Source: Oleispirillum sp963668495 (GTDB taxonomy: Bacteria; Pseudomonadota; Alphaproteobacteria; Rhodospirillales; Rhodospirillaceae). Taken from it: 64,000 bases of DNA. The stretch spans positions 2,356,001-2,420,000 of the forward strand of contig OY764545.1 in NCBI GenBank assembly GCA_963668495.1, given 5' to 3'. The position numbers and the translations under genes are program-made. Positions 8,116 through 17,883 of this stretch are shown piece after piece (position 1 is the first letter of the stretch; the number at the start of each line of letters is the position of its first letter). Under the pieces are notes generated by a model. The model worked only from the letters and a program-made list of their open reading frames with translations, was not told where the DNA came from and searched no databases.

Positions 8116-9678
8116 CTATTCGTTAGAGAAATCCGGATAAGCATCACGAATTGCAATAATCTGATCAAGGTTCCTGAACAACCCATCCACGAGCCGAGGC
8201 TCAAAATGCTGTCCCCGCTCCCGTTCAAACAGAGCAAGAATATCATCCATTGTCCATGCTTTCTTATAACAACGGTCTGCGCCCAAGGCATCGAAGACAT
8301 CGGCAACAGCGACAATGCGACCATACACGTGGATATCCTCGCCGGATATGCCATGAGGATATCCACCCCCAGCCCATTTTTCATGATGGTCACGAGCAAT
8401 CACAGCCCCGGCCTGCAAAATCCGCCGTTTTGAGGATTTCAACATCTCGTAGCCCAGCATTGCATGCCGTTGCATGATCTCCGTTTCTTCCGGTGTGTGT
8501 TTGCCGGGTTTATTCAAAATGGCATCAGGAATACCGATTTTCCCGACATCATGCATCGGTGCGGCAAGACGCAAGACCTCTGCTTCGTCGTCCCGTAAGC
8601 CATAATCCAAGGCTAGAATTCGGCAGATCTCAGCAACACGTTTCACGTGGTTGCCGGTTTCCTGTGATCGAGTTTCAACCGCCTCACCAAGGAGGTAAAC
8701 AATTTCCCTTTGGGTTTCCTCCAGATCGTGTTGAAGCTCCACGTTCTCGAACGCCACACCGACATTTTTGGCAAATACTTCCATCAATGATTTGTCCAGT
8801 GGCGACAAGGAACCCAATCCACACATATGGACAAGGTTTTCGCCACCACGGGAGCTTCGGAAGTAACCCGTAAATCTGTCATCCCGGTAATAATTGCGCC
8901 CGGTTTTAATGGCTGCCTGAAAGTCTTCCAGAACTTCTTGAGGCAGGATTGTTCGGTTATGCTCGTCTACAACCCCTTCATAAGCCCCAATCCCTGCAAT
9001 CAGGTGGTATTCATTATTATCGTGCGACGCTGCCAGTCCATCGGCCTTAAAATATCCTGCATCTTGCTGCAAATGCAGCAATGAGGTGATCTGTTCCAAA
9101 ACACCGCGGGTAAAGTTTTGCAGGCTCTGTAATTCAAAGATCGTGCTGGATGCCTCGATAACCTGCTCCAGCCCTTCCTTATTGGTTTCAAGGGCAACAA
9201 TGTCTCGGTATGAGCGCAAAGACGAATACATCAAGGTAAAGAGCTTTGAAGCGGTCAGTTCCGTCTTTTCCTTATAGTCGTTGATATCATATTCGGTGAT
9301 GACCTTGCGCTCCGGTGCCTGTCCCGGCTGACCTGTACGCAAAACAATTCGAACCGAGGAATTGCAGGCCACGTCCCGGACAAATTTGGCGACCTCAAGT
9401 CCGGCATGATCCGTTTCCATCACCACATCCAGCATCATTATGGCTGTGTCCGGGTGCTCCACGATCAGCTTCTTGGCTTCTTCACCACTCATGGCAGAGA
9501 TGAATTCCACCCCCCTGCCGTAAAATTCAAAATCTGATAGAGCCAGCTTGGTCACGTCATGAATGGCAAGGTCATCGTCTACAATCATGACTTTCCAAGC
9601 TTTTGGAGCCATTACGTCATTTGTGCCCGATGTCTCATCAGCAAAAGAAAGAGCATCATCATCAGTTTTTGACGTCAT
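8116..9678 (-). CDS. Response regulator with REC, DUF3369 and HD-GYP domains (predicted c-di-GMP phosphodiesterase)
   Basis: A 520-residue protein. The N-terminal receiver domain (about residues 28-150) has acidic pocket VDDD, phospho-acceptor Asp84 (MMLDVVM) and Lys in YKEKTE. A DUF3369 region follows (about 160-325), often found between REC and HD-GYP. The C-terminal HD-GYP domain has HDVGKIGIPD (H376, D377), the HAMLGYEML helix, DHHEKWAGGGYPHG (GYP near residue 438) and AVADVFDAL. All metal and GYP residues are present, so hydrolysis of c-di-GMP is expected. No DNA-binding domain is visible. The gene overlaps the histidine kinase gene by 17 bp, so the kinase is its likely phosphodonor. This would link the LuxP-type signal to c-di-GMP level. 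Third gene of the operon. Confidence 0.9.
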   Translation of the reverse strand: MTSKTDDDALSFADETSGTNDVMAPKAWKVMIVDDDLAIHDVTKLALSDFEFYGRGVEFISAMSGEEAKKLIVEHPDTAIMMLDVVMETDHAGLEVAKFVRDVACNSSVRIVLRTGQPGQAPERKVITEYDINDYKEKTELTASKLFTLMYSSLRSYRDIVALETNKEGLEQVIEASSTIFELQSLQNFTRGVLEQITSLLHLQQDAGYFKADGLAASHDNNEYHLIAGIGAYEGVVDEHNRTILPQEVLEDFQAAIKTGRNYYRDDRFTGYFRSSRGGENLVHMCGLGSLSPLDKSLMEVFAKNVGVAFENVELQHDLEETQREIVYLLGEAVETRSQETGNHVKRVAEICRILALDYGLRDDEAEVLRLAAPMHDVGKIGIPDAILNKPGKHTPEETEIMQRHAMLGYEMLKSSKRRILQAGAVIARDHHEKWAGGGYPHGISGEDIHVYGRIVAVADVFDALGADRCYKKAWTMDDILALFERERGQHFEPRLVDGLFRNLDQIIAIRDAYPDFSNE

Positions 9679-11959
9679 GATCGTCTCCCATTGTGTTGTT
9701 ATTATTGGTCCCGATCGGGAAGCAGATGGAGAACACAGCCCCCTTGCCCGGTGATGTTGTCAGATCAATGGTTCCACCTAAGGTTCTGGTCACCAGATTA
9801 TATACAATGTGCATACCCAGCCCACTTCCACCGATTCCCCGTTTTGTTGTGAAAAACGGTTCAAAGATTTTGGATTTAACAGCATCATCCATACCACAGC
9901 CATTGTCAGCATATGTTAGATGTACCAAATCACCCGACAGGTGGGCATGAATGGTGATATGACCTATCTCACCTTCTTTGAACGCATGAATCAAGGAATT
10001 CAAGATGAGATTGGTTAACACTTGGGATATGGCCCCCGGATGCGTCGTTGCCATTAAATCTTCGTCACCTTCAACGATTATGACATGTTCAGAACGCTTC
10101 ATTTTTGGCTGTAGGCTGCGGAGAACTTCGCGAACATAGCCCAAGACATTTATTTCCCGAACTTCGTCACTGGTCTGATCGACAGCAACCTGTTTGAAAC
10201 TGCGGACAAGTTCAGAGGCTCTATGCAAATTTCCTTCGACAATTTCCGTTGATTTCTGTGCCGTATCCAAAAAATTCTGTAAATCTGATTTGGTCATGGC
10301 ATTTTCGGAAAATTTAGCGGTCATCACTTTCGCACTTTCACGAAGGTGGGTCGCTGCCGTCAGGCTAACCCCGACCGGAGTATTGATTTCATGGGCAACC
10401 CCGGCAACCAGCCCACCAAGTGACGCCATTTTTTCCGCTTCGACCAACTCGTTCTGAGCCTCCCGAAGGTGATCCAAAGTTGCTTTAAGTTTTTCTTCGC
10501 TTTCTTTCCGTTCCGTAATATCCCGCACAATCCAGACATAGACTTGACGACCATCCAGAGCCATAAATTCGCTGACTGCAACCTCCATCATGAAAGTCTG
10601 TCCATTAGCTCGCAGCCCTTTGAACTCCCTTTGCTCCGTAAGTAATAAGTAATGTTCCCCCATGATATTCCCGTGCGAGAACTGACAGCGGTTGAGATTT
10701 GATGCATCGGGAAATAGCTTACATACACATTCCCCAAAGGCATTTTCGGCACTTCGACCAAAAAGTGCCTCTGCTGCGGGATTGAATGACAGGATATTGC
10801 CACGATCATCCAAGGTGATAATACCATCCTTGGCGGCTTCCAGAATTTGGCGGGTTTTCTGTTCGGCTTCCTTAAGGCTGGCAGTTTTTTGCTCTACCAG
10901 AACTTCAAGGTTCGCATTGGTTTCGTGGAGCTGATTAAACACATACCGAACAACCGCCCCTGCCTCATCAAACTCCCGAATGGGGCTAATCATAGGCACA
11001 GCGCGATTTTTGCTGGTTAACAATGACCTTGCATATTCTGACAACATATTCGCCGGGCGAATGACTGTTCGCTGTAACACCAGTAGTGCAATCAAACCAC
11101 CAGCAGTCACCAATAACAGCACCAAAAATACATTGTCATAGAGCACATCATTAAACCCCGCCAATGCCTTGGAATCCAATGTCATCACAATATCGACAAA
11201 AGGTTTCCCAAAATACATGACCGGAGCCGTGTAAGCGACCTGATCCGAATTGAACACCTGAACGCGTTCATTTGGTAAATGTTCAGGATCAATATTGTTT
11301 TGGCGAAGTACCTCTCCCCCCGCATCGGGTACGGAAACTTGCAAGCGATTATTGACGTATATACTAAAGGTATCCACACCGGTCATGCGACGCAGCTTAT
11401 GAGCAATCTTTAAATTATTCTTAAGCCGAAGACCTGTGATCAAGTAACCAATAACCTCACCATATTCCGGGTCCGTAATTGGTAGGGATCTAGCAATAAA
11501 GTTTTCTTGGCTCCCAACCACATGCCATGCATGCGAGGACATAAATCTTTTTAAATCCGAAACAACTTCTTCATCTTGCTCAAAGAAAATTCCTGCATTG
11601 GCCTTCAGATTACCCTCTTTGTCCACAACCAACAGGATATCAACCTGCTCGTTGCTGAGTTCAATGGCACTTTTGTACAGATATATACTTGCCCCTTGCC
11701 AATCCTTGGCAATAACCAATTCCGCCAGTTCAGTATCTGATGCCAATAGTTCTGCGGTCGTAACCGATTGTTCCAATTCCTCGAACAGCACCTGTGATGC
11801 AATGACCGAAGCCCGCTGGAAATTTTGGCTAACAATCTCTGTTAGACTGTCCTTAGCCATTCGGAAGCCCGTAATAGCAATAGTCCCAGCAATCAATGCC
11901 AGCAAAACAAGCTGCACGACAACCATGAAAGGTCCAAGAGGAATTGCTTTATTCTTCAT
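9662..11959 (-). CDS. Membrane sensor histidine kinase, probable partner of the LuxP-like protein (LuxQ analogue)
   Basis: A 765-residue protein starting at ATG 11959, 10 bp after the stop of the LuxP-like gene. Transmembrane helix 1 (about residues 10-32) and helix 2 (277-298) enclose a periplasmic region of about 240 residues, the size of a double-PAS (Cache/LuxQ-type) sensor. Then come a linker, a PAS domain (about 373-490; DGIITLDDRGNILSFNPAAE), the phospho-acceptor helix GLVAGVAHEINTP (H523) and a HATPase domain with N box NLILNSLIHAF, DNGCGMD, FFTTKRGIGGSGLGM and a final glycine-rich loop. There is no receiver domain on the chain, unlike Vibrio LuxQ. The receiver is on the next gene instead. 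A longer open frame extends 12 codons upstream into the LuxP gene, but the chosen start has AGGTCTGAG in front. Confidence 0.88.
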   Translation of the reverse strand: MKNKAIPLGPFMVVVQLVLLALIAGTIAITGFRMAKDSLTEIVSQNFQRASVIASQVLFEELEQSVTTAELLASDTELAELVIAKDWQGASIYLYKSAIELSNEQVDILLVVDKEGNLKANAGIFFEQDEEVVSDLKRFMSSHAWHVVGSQENFIARSLPITDPEYGEVIGYLITGLRLKNNLKIAHKLRRMTGVDTFSIYVNNRLQVSVPDAGGEVLRQNNIDPEHLPNERVQVFNSDQVAYTAPVMYFGKPFVDIVMTLDSKALAGFNDVLYDNVFLVLLLVTAGGLIALLVLQRTVIRPANMLSEYARSLLTSKNRAVPMISPIREFDEAGAVVRYVFNQLHETNANLEVLVEQKTASLKEAEQKTRQILEAAKDGIITLDDRGNILSFNPAAEALFGRSAENAFGECVCKLFPDASNLNRCQFSHGNIMGEHYLLLTEQREFKGLRANGQTFMMEVAVSEFMALDGRQVYVWIVRDITERKESEEKLKATLDHLREAQNELVEAEKMASLGGLVAGVAHEINTPVGVSLTAATHLRESAKVMTAKFSENAMTKSDLQNFLDTAQKSTEIVEGNLHRASELVRSFKQVAVDQTSDEVREINVLGYVREVLRSLQPKMKRSEHVIIVEGDEDLMATTHPGAISQVLTNLILNSLIHAFKEGEIGHITIHAHLSGDLVHLTYADNGCGMDDAVKSKIFEPFFTTKRGIGGSGLGMHIVYNLVTRTLGGTIDLTTSPGKGAVFSICFPIGTNNNNTMGDDHDVKN

Positions 11960-11969
11960 AGTCTCAGAC

Positions 11970-13094
11970 CTATTCCATAGAATATCGGAACGCACGCTGC
12001 TTTAGATTTTCAATTTCTTCAGCCTCATCGTACTTGGTCAGCAATTTTATGTCCCCTGAATACGTTGTGGGTACCTGCTCCGATTGACCATTCAGGTCCA
12101 TAACAATGGCATCGGCAATGGCAACACCGTTGTCATCATTCATACGCATAACCGTAAAGTCCAACTGACCATTTGAAAGCGCACGCAATTCAGCACTTCC
12201 GCCGCCCCAGCCGTTGACCATAACTTGCCCCAAACGATTGGTCTCCTTCAGCGCATCGACCACACCCAAAGCGATGTCCGTCGAGCACGCGTAGATAAAA
12301 GCTAAATCATTTTGAGACGACAGCAAACGCAGAGCCGCCTTACGTGCTTTTTCACGATTGAAACCAACGTAGTACGAGGCAACAAGCTTCAGATTGCTCT
12401 TATCTTGGATTTCACGAACAAAAGTATCCCCGCGCATCTGGCTGACATAACCATGGGGGCCATAAAACACGGCATAATTTCCCTCTCCATGGGTTAGGTC
12501 CATGTACTTCTGAGCCAATAATTTGCTGCCAAGCTCATGGTCAAAACCTGAATACAGATATGGCTGCGTTGCACGCCATTCTCGGACAGGGGTTGTAATG
12601 TTTTGAAGAAATAGCTTCACCGTCTTGGCAGCCATAATGTTTTCAATGACAGCTTTGTGCCGCAAGGCATCCAAGGTGAACACCATGTAATCGGGTTGTT
12701 TTTGGAGTTCTTCGTGTATGAAGAGTTCCTGTTTCCGTAATTCAGACGCTGATTTGGTAAATAAGGCGTTGATCTTGTACGGTACTTTGGCCTGCTGCAA
12801 ACGGGCTTCCATCGCTTGCACCGTACGCCGCCAGTAATCAGACACCTGCTGCCCCGGAAAGATAACGGAAATCCGCACCGGCTGATTGACCGAGGCCGTC
12901 AACACGGGCGGGACAGCCTTTTGCACGGACAGATCAAACGCCGCCTGTTTGGCGGCTTGGTCAGGATATTTCAGTAAATATTCTTCGTAAGAATAAACCT
13001 GAGCCATGAAATCTTCGGCTTTTGCCGATACCGCGGCAAAGCATGACAGTGTGGCGATGACACAACATAACGGGAGCCATTTTCTTACCTGCAT
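11970..13094 (-). CDS. luxP: LuxP-type autoinducer-2-binding periplasmic protein
   Basis: A 374-residue protein. ATG 13094 has a perfect AGGAGG 7 bp upstream, and a signal peptide ends near residue 24-27 (AVSAKA). The body matches Vibrio LuxP along its whole length: ISVIFPGQQVSDYW (75-88), FTLDALRH, LQNITTPVREW (163-173), MRGDTF (220-225), YACSTDIALG, NGWGGGSAEL (294-303), TVMRMNDD and the C-terminal KQRAFRYS. The residues known from V. harveyi LuxP to bind the borated AI-2 molecule (Q77, S79, W82, N159, R215, W289, R310) all have counterparts: Q83, S85, W88, N165, R221, W296, R317. It belongs to the ribose-binding-protein fold, but these marks are LuxP-specific. It is first in an operon with the kinase and HD-GYP genes. 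No luxS is in the window. Confidence 0.92.
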   Translation of the reverse strand: MQVRKWLPLCCVIATLSCFAAVSAKAEDFMAQVYSYEEYLLKYPDQAAKQAAFDLSVQKAVPPVLTASVNQPVRISVIFPGQQVSDYWRRTVQAMEARLQQAKVPYKINALFTKSASELRKQELFIHEELQKQPDYMVFTLDALRHKAVIENIMAAKTVKLFLQNITTPVREWRATQPYLYSGFDHELGSKLLAQKYMDLTHGEGNYAVFYGPHGYVSQMRGDTFVREIQDKSNLKLVASYYVGFNREKARKAALRLLSSQNDLAFIYACSTDIALGVVDALKETNRLGQVMVNGWGGGSAELRALSNGQLDFTVMRMNDDNGVAIADAIVMDLNGQSEQVPTTYSGDIKLLTKYDEAEEIENLKQRAFRYSME

Positions 13095-13313
13095 ACTTTT
13101 GCCTCCTGTAGTGGGCCACACGATTTAGGATACTTTATTAAAAGTGCGTTCAATCATATGTAGGCATCATCATGACAAAGGCAAAAACAAATATATACAA
13201 CAGATTTAATACTATTAATGACCGACCTGAACCCCCAAACACTACAGGCAAAGGCTGCATCTGTTCATTTATTAGGCATGAAAAAATATCATTAATAAAA
13301 CTTACCAATTCAC

Positions 13314-15089
13314 CTAAAACGGAAAGAAAAAAGGAATAATCACGACAGCCACAATCGCAAAGATTATGTTCAAAGGCAGGCCGACTCTCAGGAAGTCACG
13401 GAACTTATACCCACCCGCACTGTACACAAACGTATTGGTTTGATACCCAATTGGCGTTGCGAAACTAGCCGACGCTGCAAACATTACGGCAATTATAAAT
13501 GGGCGCGGATTGAGGCCAAGCTGGTCCGCCAGTGCGATTACAATCGGGCCAATCAAAACAGCCACTGCATTATTTGATACAACCTCAGTCAAAATGCTGG
13601 TCAAAACATAAACGGCAGCAAGTATAGCAACGGGACCAACATCACCAACAAGCGCAACGACGGCTTCCACAATCAAACGTGCCGTTCCTGTTTTATCCAG
13701 CCCAATTGATAACCCGAGCATTCCATAAATCAGAAAAAGGATTCGCCAATCAATAGCGTCGAAGGCCTCATCCGGATCAACACAATTTGTCATCATAACA
13801 ACAACAGCGCCAATCACGGCAAGCCCGGCAATTGGCATAACATTAAATGCGGCAAGAAACATGACCGCAAGAATTGTTCCAATGGCAATGGGGGCTTTGG
13901 ATCGCCGGGTTGGGCGTTCCGACGGTTCACTAAGGTTAATAATGCTGCCCTCTTGCATCAAACCATGTAATCCTTGAGGCGGACCTTCCAGCAGAAGAAC
14001 ATCTGCGAATTGCAATTGTTGTTCTGACAGGTCACGTGGCAAGCTCTGTTCTGCCCGATGGACAGCCATTAGATACACGCCATATTTGCGCCGTAAATCC
14101 AAATCCTTAACATATTGACCACGAAGAAGGGATCTGGGCCCAATGCTGGCTTCAATGGTTATGGTACGGTCAGCGGTGACTGGTTCCAGCCCGTAACCCT
14201 CAACGTCGTGAAACTCGAATTGCCCGTTCTCCTTCATGCCAAGGATTTCACCGGCCCCGGTCTTCACGACTACACGGTCACCTGCCTCTAAAAGCATTTG
14301 ATGCATGGTGTCACGCATGGACACCTCACCCCGTACCAAATCCTGTATTTGCGTTTCTTCAGTGTTAAAGGGAAGCTCGTTCAGGGACTTGCCAATGTAT
14401 CGGGAATTGTGTGGTATCAAAAGGCGAGCCATGAATTTACGCTTTTCTGCCTGCGCAAACAGGCCCGCCCGAGATGAACGGTCAGGCAATAACTTTTGCC
14501 CGATGAAAATCATGTACACCAAGCCGACACAGGCGAACACAAGGCCCGGCAATGTCATCTCGAACATGGAAATTGGCGGCTGCCCCACATCGCGGGCAAC
14601 GGAACTCATTAAAATATTCGTCGATGTGCCAACCAGTGTCAGAGTACCACCGAATATTGCAGAATAAGACAAAGGAATCAAAATCTTAGATGACGAAACG
14701 CCTATGGAACTTGCAACTGAAATCGCAATGGGCGTTAACAAAATCACCACAGGTGTATTGTTCATAAAAGCAGATGCTGCAATTGTTCCAAACATCAATA
14801 GGAACATGGCACGTAAAAAAGACCCATTCGCTTGCTTCTTGAGTATGTCCCCAACCATAACCAGCACGCCCGTACGCTCAAGTGCTGCTGAAATGATAAA
14901 CATCATGGCAATGGTAATGGGCGCAGAAGAGCTGAAAACCTTAAGAAAATCGCGGGTTTCAATAATATTGGTTGCAAGCAAAACAGCCGAAGCCGCCAGT
15001 GCAGTGACCTCAGGCGGGTACAGTTCCTTAAAAAAACTCAGGAACACCGCAGTCAAAAGACAAAGGATGAATATTTGATCCAAACTCAT
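13314..15089 (-). CDS. SLC13/DASS-type permease with two TrkA-C (RCK_C) domains
   Basis: A 591-residue inner-membrane transporter. ATG 15089 has AAGGA 7 bp upstream. An N-terminal hydrophobic half (about residues 1-195) contains FMNNTPVVILLTPIA and LVGTSTNIL. This SNT-like motif is typical of the SLC13/ArsB superfamily. The middle holds two cytoplasmic TrkA-C-like regulatory domains (about 205-400), and a second hydrophobic half has VVSNNAVAVLIGPI and FATPIGYQTNTFVY. Family members carry sulfate, dicarboxylates or other anions, usually with sodium; the sequence does not fix the substrate. It follows the ATP-grasp cluster by 305 bp on the same strand, so cotranscription is possible but not shown. 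Confidence 0.88.
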   Translation of the reverse strand: MSLDQIFILCLLTAVFLSFFKELYPPEVTALAASAVLLATNIIETRDFLKVFSSSAPITIAMMFIISAALERTGVLVMVGDILKKQANGSFLRAMFLLMFGTIAASAFMNNTPVVILLTPIAISVASSIGVSSSKILIPLSYSAIFGGTLTLVGTSTNILMSSVARDVGQPPISMFEMTLPGLVFACVGLVYMIFIGQKLLPDRSSRAGLFAQAEKRKFMARLLIPHNSRYIGKSLNELPFNTEETQIQDLVRGEVSMRDTMHQMLLEAGDRVVVKTGAGEILGMKENGQFEFHDVEGYGLEPVTADRTITIEASIGPRSLLRGQYVKDLDLRRKYGVYLMAVHRAEQSLPRDLSEQQLQFADVLLLEGPPQGLHGLMQEGSIINLSEPSERPTRRSKAPIAIGTILAVMFLAAFNVMPIAGLAVIGAVVVMMTNCVDPDEAFDAIDWRILFLIYGMLGLSIGLDKTGTARLIVEAVVALVGDVGPVAILAAVYVLTSILTEVVSNNAVAVLIGPIVIALADQLGLNPRPFIIAVMFAASASFATPIGYQTNTFVYSAGGYKFRDFLRVGLPLNIIFAIVAVVIIPFFFPF

Positions 15090-15394
15090 AGATACGTCCT
15101 TGCCTCCGCATGATAAGGAGGCGCACATGAGAAACAGAGCAAAAGAGCGGCAAATTAATCGATCATGAGCGAATTGCTTGTGGCGCTTTTCATGCCATCA
15201 CATTCACGCGTGTTTCTTGGGATTGAAACTCAGCACACGAGGTGATTGTAATTCATGTCCGAGCCGTTGGACAGAACTACGTATTAACGAATCGAATTCC
15301 TTCGTCACAGGCTTAAGCCATATCTTACTTGTCTTGAAAATCCCCCTAAGCGGTTGCATACACATCCATAGGGACAGGATCGCCACATCTATTT
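15090..15394. other. Intergenic region between ATP-grasp gene and SLC13 gene
   Basis: There are 305 bases. A 60-codon open frame on the minus strand (15386-15204) has no ribosome site and no recognisable features; I do not call it a gene. The region probably holds the promoter of the SLC13 gene. Confidence 0.4.
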
Positions 15395-16342
15395 TTATAA
15401 AAAATTAGTCTGAGCCCAGTCAATTCTCTGCTCAACATCACAATTGATAATATTTGCGTTATTGATTGCCTCAATACGCGGCAGCAGCCCACAACCATTC
15501 GCAATTTGAATAGCCAATCCCGGGCGGGCATTAAGCTCTAAAATTAGTGGCCCTTTTTCCTTATCGAGGACAATGTCCACGCCAAGATAGCCAAGCCCAG
15601 TTACATCTGCACATCTTGCAGATAGACTAAGCACCTCTCTCCAGTGCGGCACAGCGAGTTCGGACAGATCTCTGTTGGTATCTGGATGATGGGAAACGGG
15701 CAAATCAAACTGAACCGCATTGGCGGCCTTCCCGTCCCGAATTCTGATTCCAACCCCCACAGCCCCTTGATGCAGATTGGCCTTGCCATCGGATACGGCG
15801 GTCGATAATCGGGCCATGGACATGACAGGAACCCCGCGATAAACGATGATTCTGATATCCGGCACACCCTGATAGGTAAAGCCGTCAAATACGTCAGAAA
15901 ACTGGACCATTTCCTCAATCATAGCGACATCAGGCTGACCGCCGAGACTAAACAATCCGCTTAAGATATTGGAAGCGTGGCGGTGGAGGCCTTTTGCATC
16001 CATCCACTGCCCACTTGATTTAACATACCCGCCATCACGTTGGCCCTTTACGACAAGGATGCCCTTTCCTCCACTTCCCTTTGCCGGTTTCATGACAAAT
16101 TGCGGCGTATCATGAAGGAAGGATTCAAGCTGCTTAATATGATGATAGACCTTGACCACACCAACCAATTTCGGAACGGCAATCCCCGCTTCTTGCGCGA
16201 TAATTTTCGTCTTAAGCTTATCATCGACCAAAGGGAAAAGATTACGCGGATTATTGGCGGAAATCAGCGCGATGTTGCGGTAGTTCATACCAACAACGCC
16301 GCGCTGTTTTAGCACTGAGGACGATACAAATTTAGGCATCAT
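15395..16342 (-). CDS. RimK-related alpha-L-glutamate ligase-like ATP-grasp protein
   Basis: A 315-residue protein with an ATP-grasp fold: QFVMKPAKGSGGKGI (about residues 81-95) is the ATP-lid loop, MIEEMVQFSD follows, PDIRIIVYRGVPVMSMARL holds the central metal-binding strand, and GYLGVDIVLD then PLILELNARPGLAIQIAN (about 250-285) gives the acidic and Asn metal ligands. The order and sequence match the RimK-related family usually found beside a 7TM inactive transglutaminase and a retropepsin-like protein, exactly as here. Its start overlaps the stop of the 7TM gene by 4 bp (ATGA). RimK itself adds glutamate to a protein C-terminus; the acceptor for this relative is not known from the sequence. 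All ATP-grasp residues appear intact. Confidence 0.85.
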   Translation of the reverse strand: MMPKFVSSSVLKQRGVVGMNYRNIALISANNPRNLFPLVDDKLKTKIIAQEAGIAVPKLVGVVKVYHHIKQLESFLHDTPQFVMKPAKGSGGKGILVVKGQRDGGYVKSSGQWMDAKGLHRHASNILSGLFSLGGQPDVAMIEEMVQFSDVFDGFTYQGVPDIRIIVYRGVPVMSMARLSTAVSDGKANLHQGAVGVGIRIRDGKAANAVQFDLPVSHHPDTNRDLSELAVPHWREVLSLSARCADVTGLGYLGVDIVLDKEKGPLILELNARPGLAIQIANGCGLLPRIEAINNANIINCDVEQRIDWAQTNFL

Positions 16343-17883
16343 TCCCGTCCCATGGGCTCAAATCGACCCAATTCATTAAGCCTGTATCCTGTGTAGCTGC
16401 CGATCATCAAGATAAAGGCAAGCACCACCAACAATAGTTCCGGGAATGAATACGTCATGTGAGCGACAAACTCATTATTCAAGGCAAGGTAGATCAAGCT
16501 CGCAGAAAGCAAAGTCCCCCCGCCTTGTGTCAGTACTTCTTTCGGCCCCTCTTCTTCCCACAAAACCGACATACGTTCGATGGTCCAAGAGATAATGATC
16601 ATGGGGAAGAACGTAACGTTCAAACCGAAGTCACTTCCCATTTTGAAGCTGATCACCGCCAACATCAGATAGATGACAATTACAAAGACCAGCACAGCCG
16701 ATATCCTTGGAACCAAAAGCAGATTCAGGTGACTTAAGGTCGATCGCAACGCCAGCCCACAGGCCACAACGATAAGGAATAAGGCCACGCCCGTCAGCAG
16801 GCTGGTCTGCAAGAAGCTCAACGCAATCAAAATCGGTAAGAACGTTCCCGATGTTTTAATCCCTACAAGATTGCGCATAATCACAACCACCAACGCCCCA
16901 AGCGGGATAAACAGCAATAGCTTGAACGTGTTTTGGGTCGAAATAGGAAGGCTATAAATGGAAAAGTCTAACAGGACTGACTTTTCAGGCTGAAGAAAGT
17001 CGCCAATCGCAATTTGGTTGGTGGGTTGGTTAGTGGAAATTGAGGAAAAGCGAACTTTCGAATCAGATCCACCTTCTACTTCTAGCAAAGACTCTTTGTT
17101 CTTTTGCAAAGCAACGAACGAATTAAGATCATTCAGCCGGAGGGAATTGGGATCAATAAGCTGCCACTTTTCACCATCAAACACATTCAAAAGTGTGATG
17201 GCTGATTGATTTTTATTATCTTGATCAAGATACAATCCACGAAGCACTTGTGTGGGCAGCCCTGCAATGCGCAATACCATAACCGCAAGGTCAAGCCCCT
17301 GATAGTCTATGGGTTGCAATGTCAGCAAGGTCTGAGCCTTGGGGTGTAACTCCGGCGCGTTAAGCCTGTCCAAAATGATTTGCGCCCGTTTGATCTTATC
17401 GGCGGGCAAATCTTTATCGCCATTTAACTCGCTGAGGAATTCATCAATCGCTGTCTTAAGCTGATCCGGCAGTTGGGGCAATTTCTCAAGCTCGACATCC
17501 TGCTTTTTGGCTTTAACCGATGCTGACTTATTTATCGCCAAATCAGACTTAAAGAAAATCTTCTGATCGCCCGATTTTTGATCAGAACTCCAAACAGCAT
17601 ATTTCGTGCCGTGTTTTTCTTCGACCCTGAAATCATAACCAGGTGATGTAATTCCGCTGCGCAAAACCCGCTTTTGCTCTGTCTGATCAGGCAAGTTGAG
17701 GCGAACCTCCACCGGCCCGCCATTTGCAGAAAATGATATTGCACCTTCGACAGTCCACACTGTTGTTCTATCGTTTGGTGACAAAGAAAAACCAAGGGTC
17801 TCAATTTTATATGCTGTCGCACCAAAGCCCAGCACCAATAGAACAGCAATGATAAGCCTTAAAATGCGGCGTTCAGCGGTCAT
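16339..17883 (-). CDS. Inactive transglutaminase fused to seven transmembrane helices
   Basis: A 514-residue membrane protein. An N-terminal signal-anchor (about residues 8-25) leads into a periplasmic part of about 260 residues. That part resembles a transglutaminase core (LDLAVMVLRIAGLPTQVLRGLYL, then GEKWQLIDP) but lacks the catalytic Cys, as described for the family. The C-terminal 240 residues hold about seven hydrophobic helices (from PISTQNTFKLLLFIPLGALV onward) with the conserved VGIKTSGTFLPILIALSF. It sits between the ATP-grasp ligase (4-bp overlap) and the retropepsin-like gene (11-bp overlap), so the three are translationally linked and probably act together at the cell envelope. 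Function not established. Confidence 0.85.
   Translation of the reverse strand: MTAERRILRLIIAVLLVLGFGATAYKIETLGFSLSPNDRTTVWTVEGAISFSANGGPVEVRLNLPDQTEQKRVLRSGITSPGYDFRVEEKHGTKYAVWSSDQKSGDQKIFFKSDLAINKSASVKAKKQDVELEKLPQLPDQLKTAIDEFLSELNGDKDLPADKIKRAQIILDRLNAPELHPKAQTLLTLQPIDYQGLDLAVMVLRIAGLPTQVLRGLYLDQDNKNQSAITLLNVFDGEKWQLIDPNSLRLNDLNSFVALQKNKESLLEVEGGSDSKVRFSSISTNQPTNQIAIGDFLQPEKSVLLDFSIYSLPISTQNTFKLLLFIPLGALVVVIMRNLVGIKTSGTFLPILIALSFLQTSLLTGVALFLIVVACGLALRSTLSHLNLLLVPRISAVLVFVIVIYLMLAVISFKMGSDFGLNVTFFPMIIISWTIERMSVLWEEEGPKEVLTQGGGTLLSASLIYLALNNEFVAHMTYSFPELLLVVLAFILMIGSYTGYRLNELGRFEPMGRE

Noticed and set aside
8116..13094. Possible contamination of the LuxP region with Vibrio DNA
   Set aside because: The kinase and regulator differ in layout from Vibrio luxPQ, the operon ends at a terminator shared with dppF, and codon use looks like that of the neighbours.
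15204..15386. 60-codon open frame between the ATP-grasp and SLC13 genes
   Set aside because: No ribosome site, no family features, and it would need an ATG inside likely promoter sequence.
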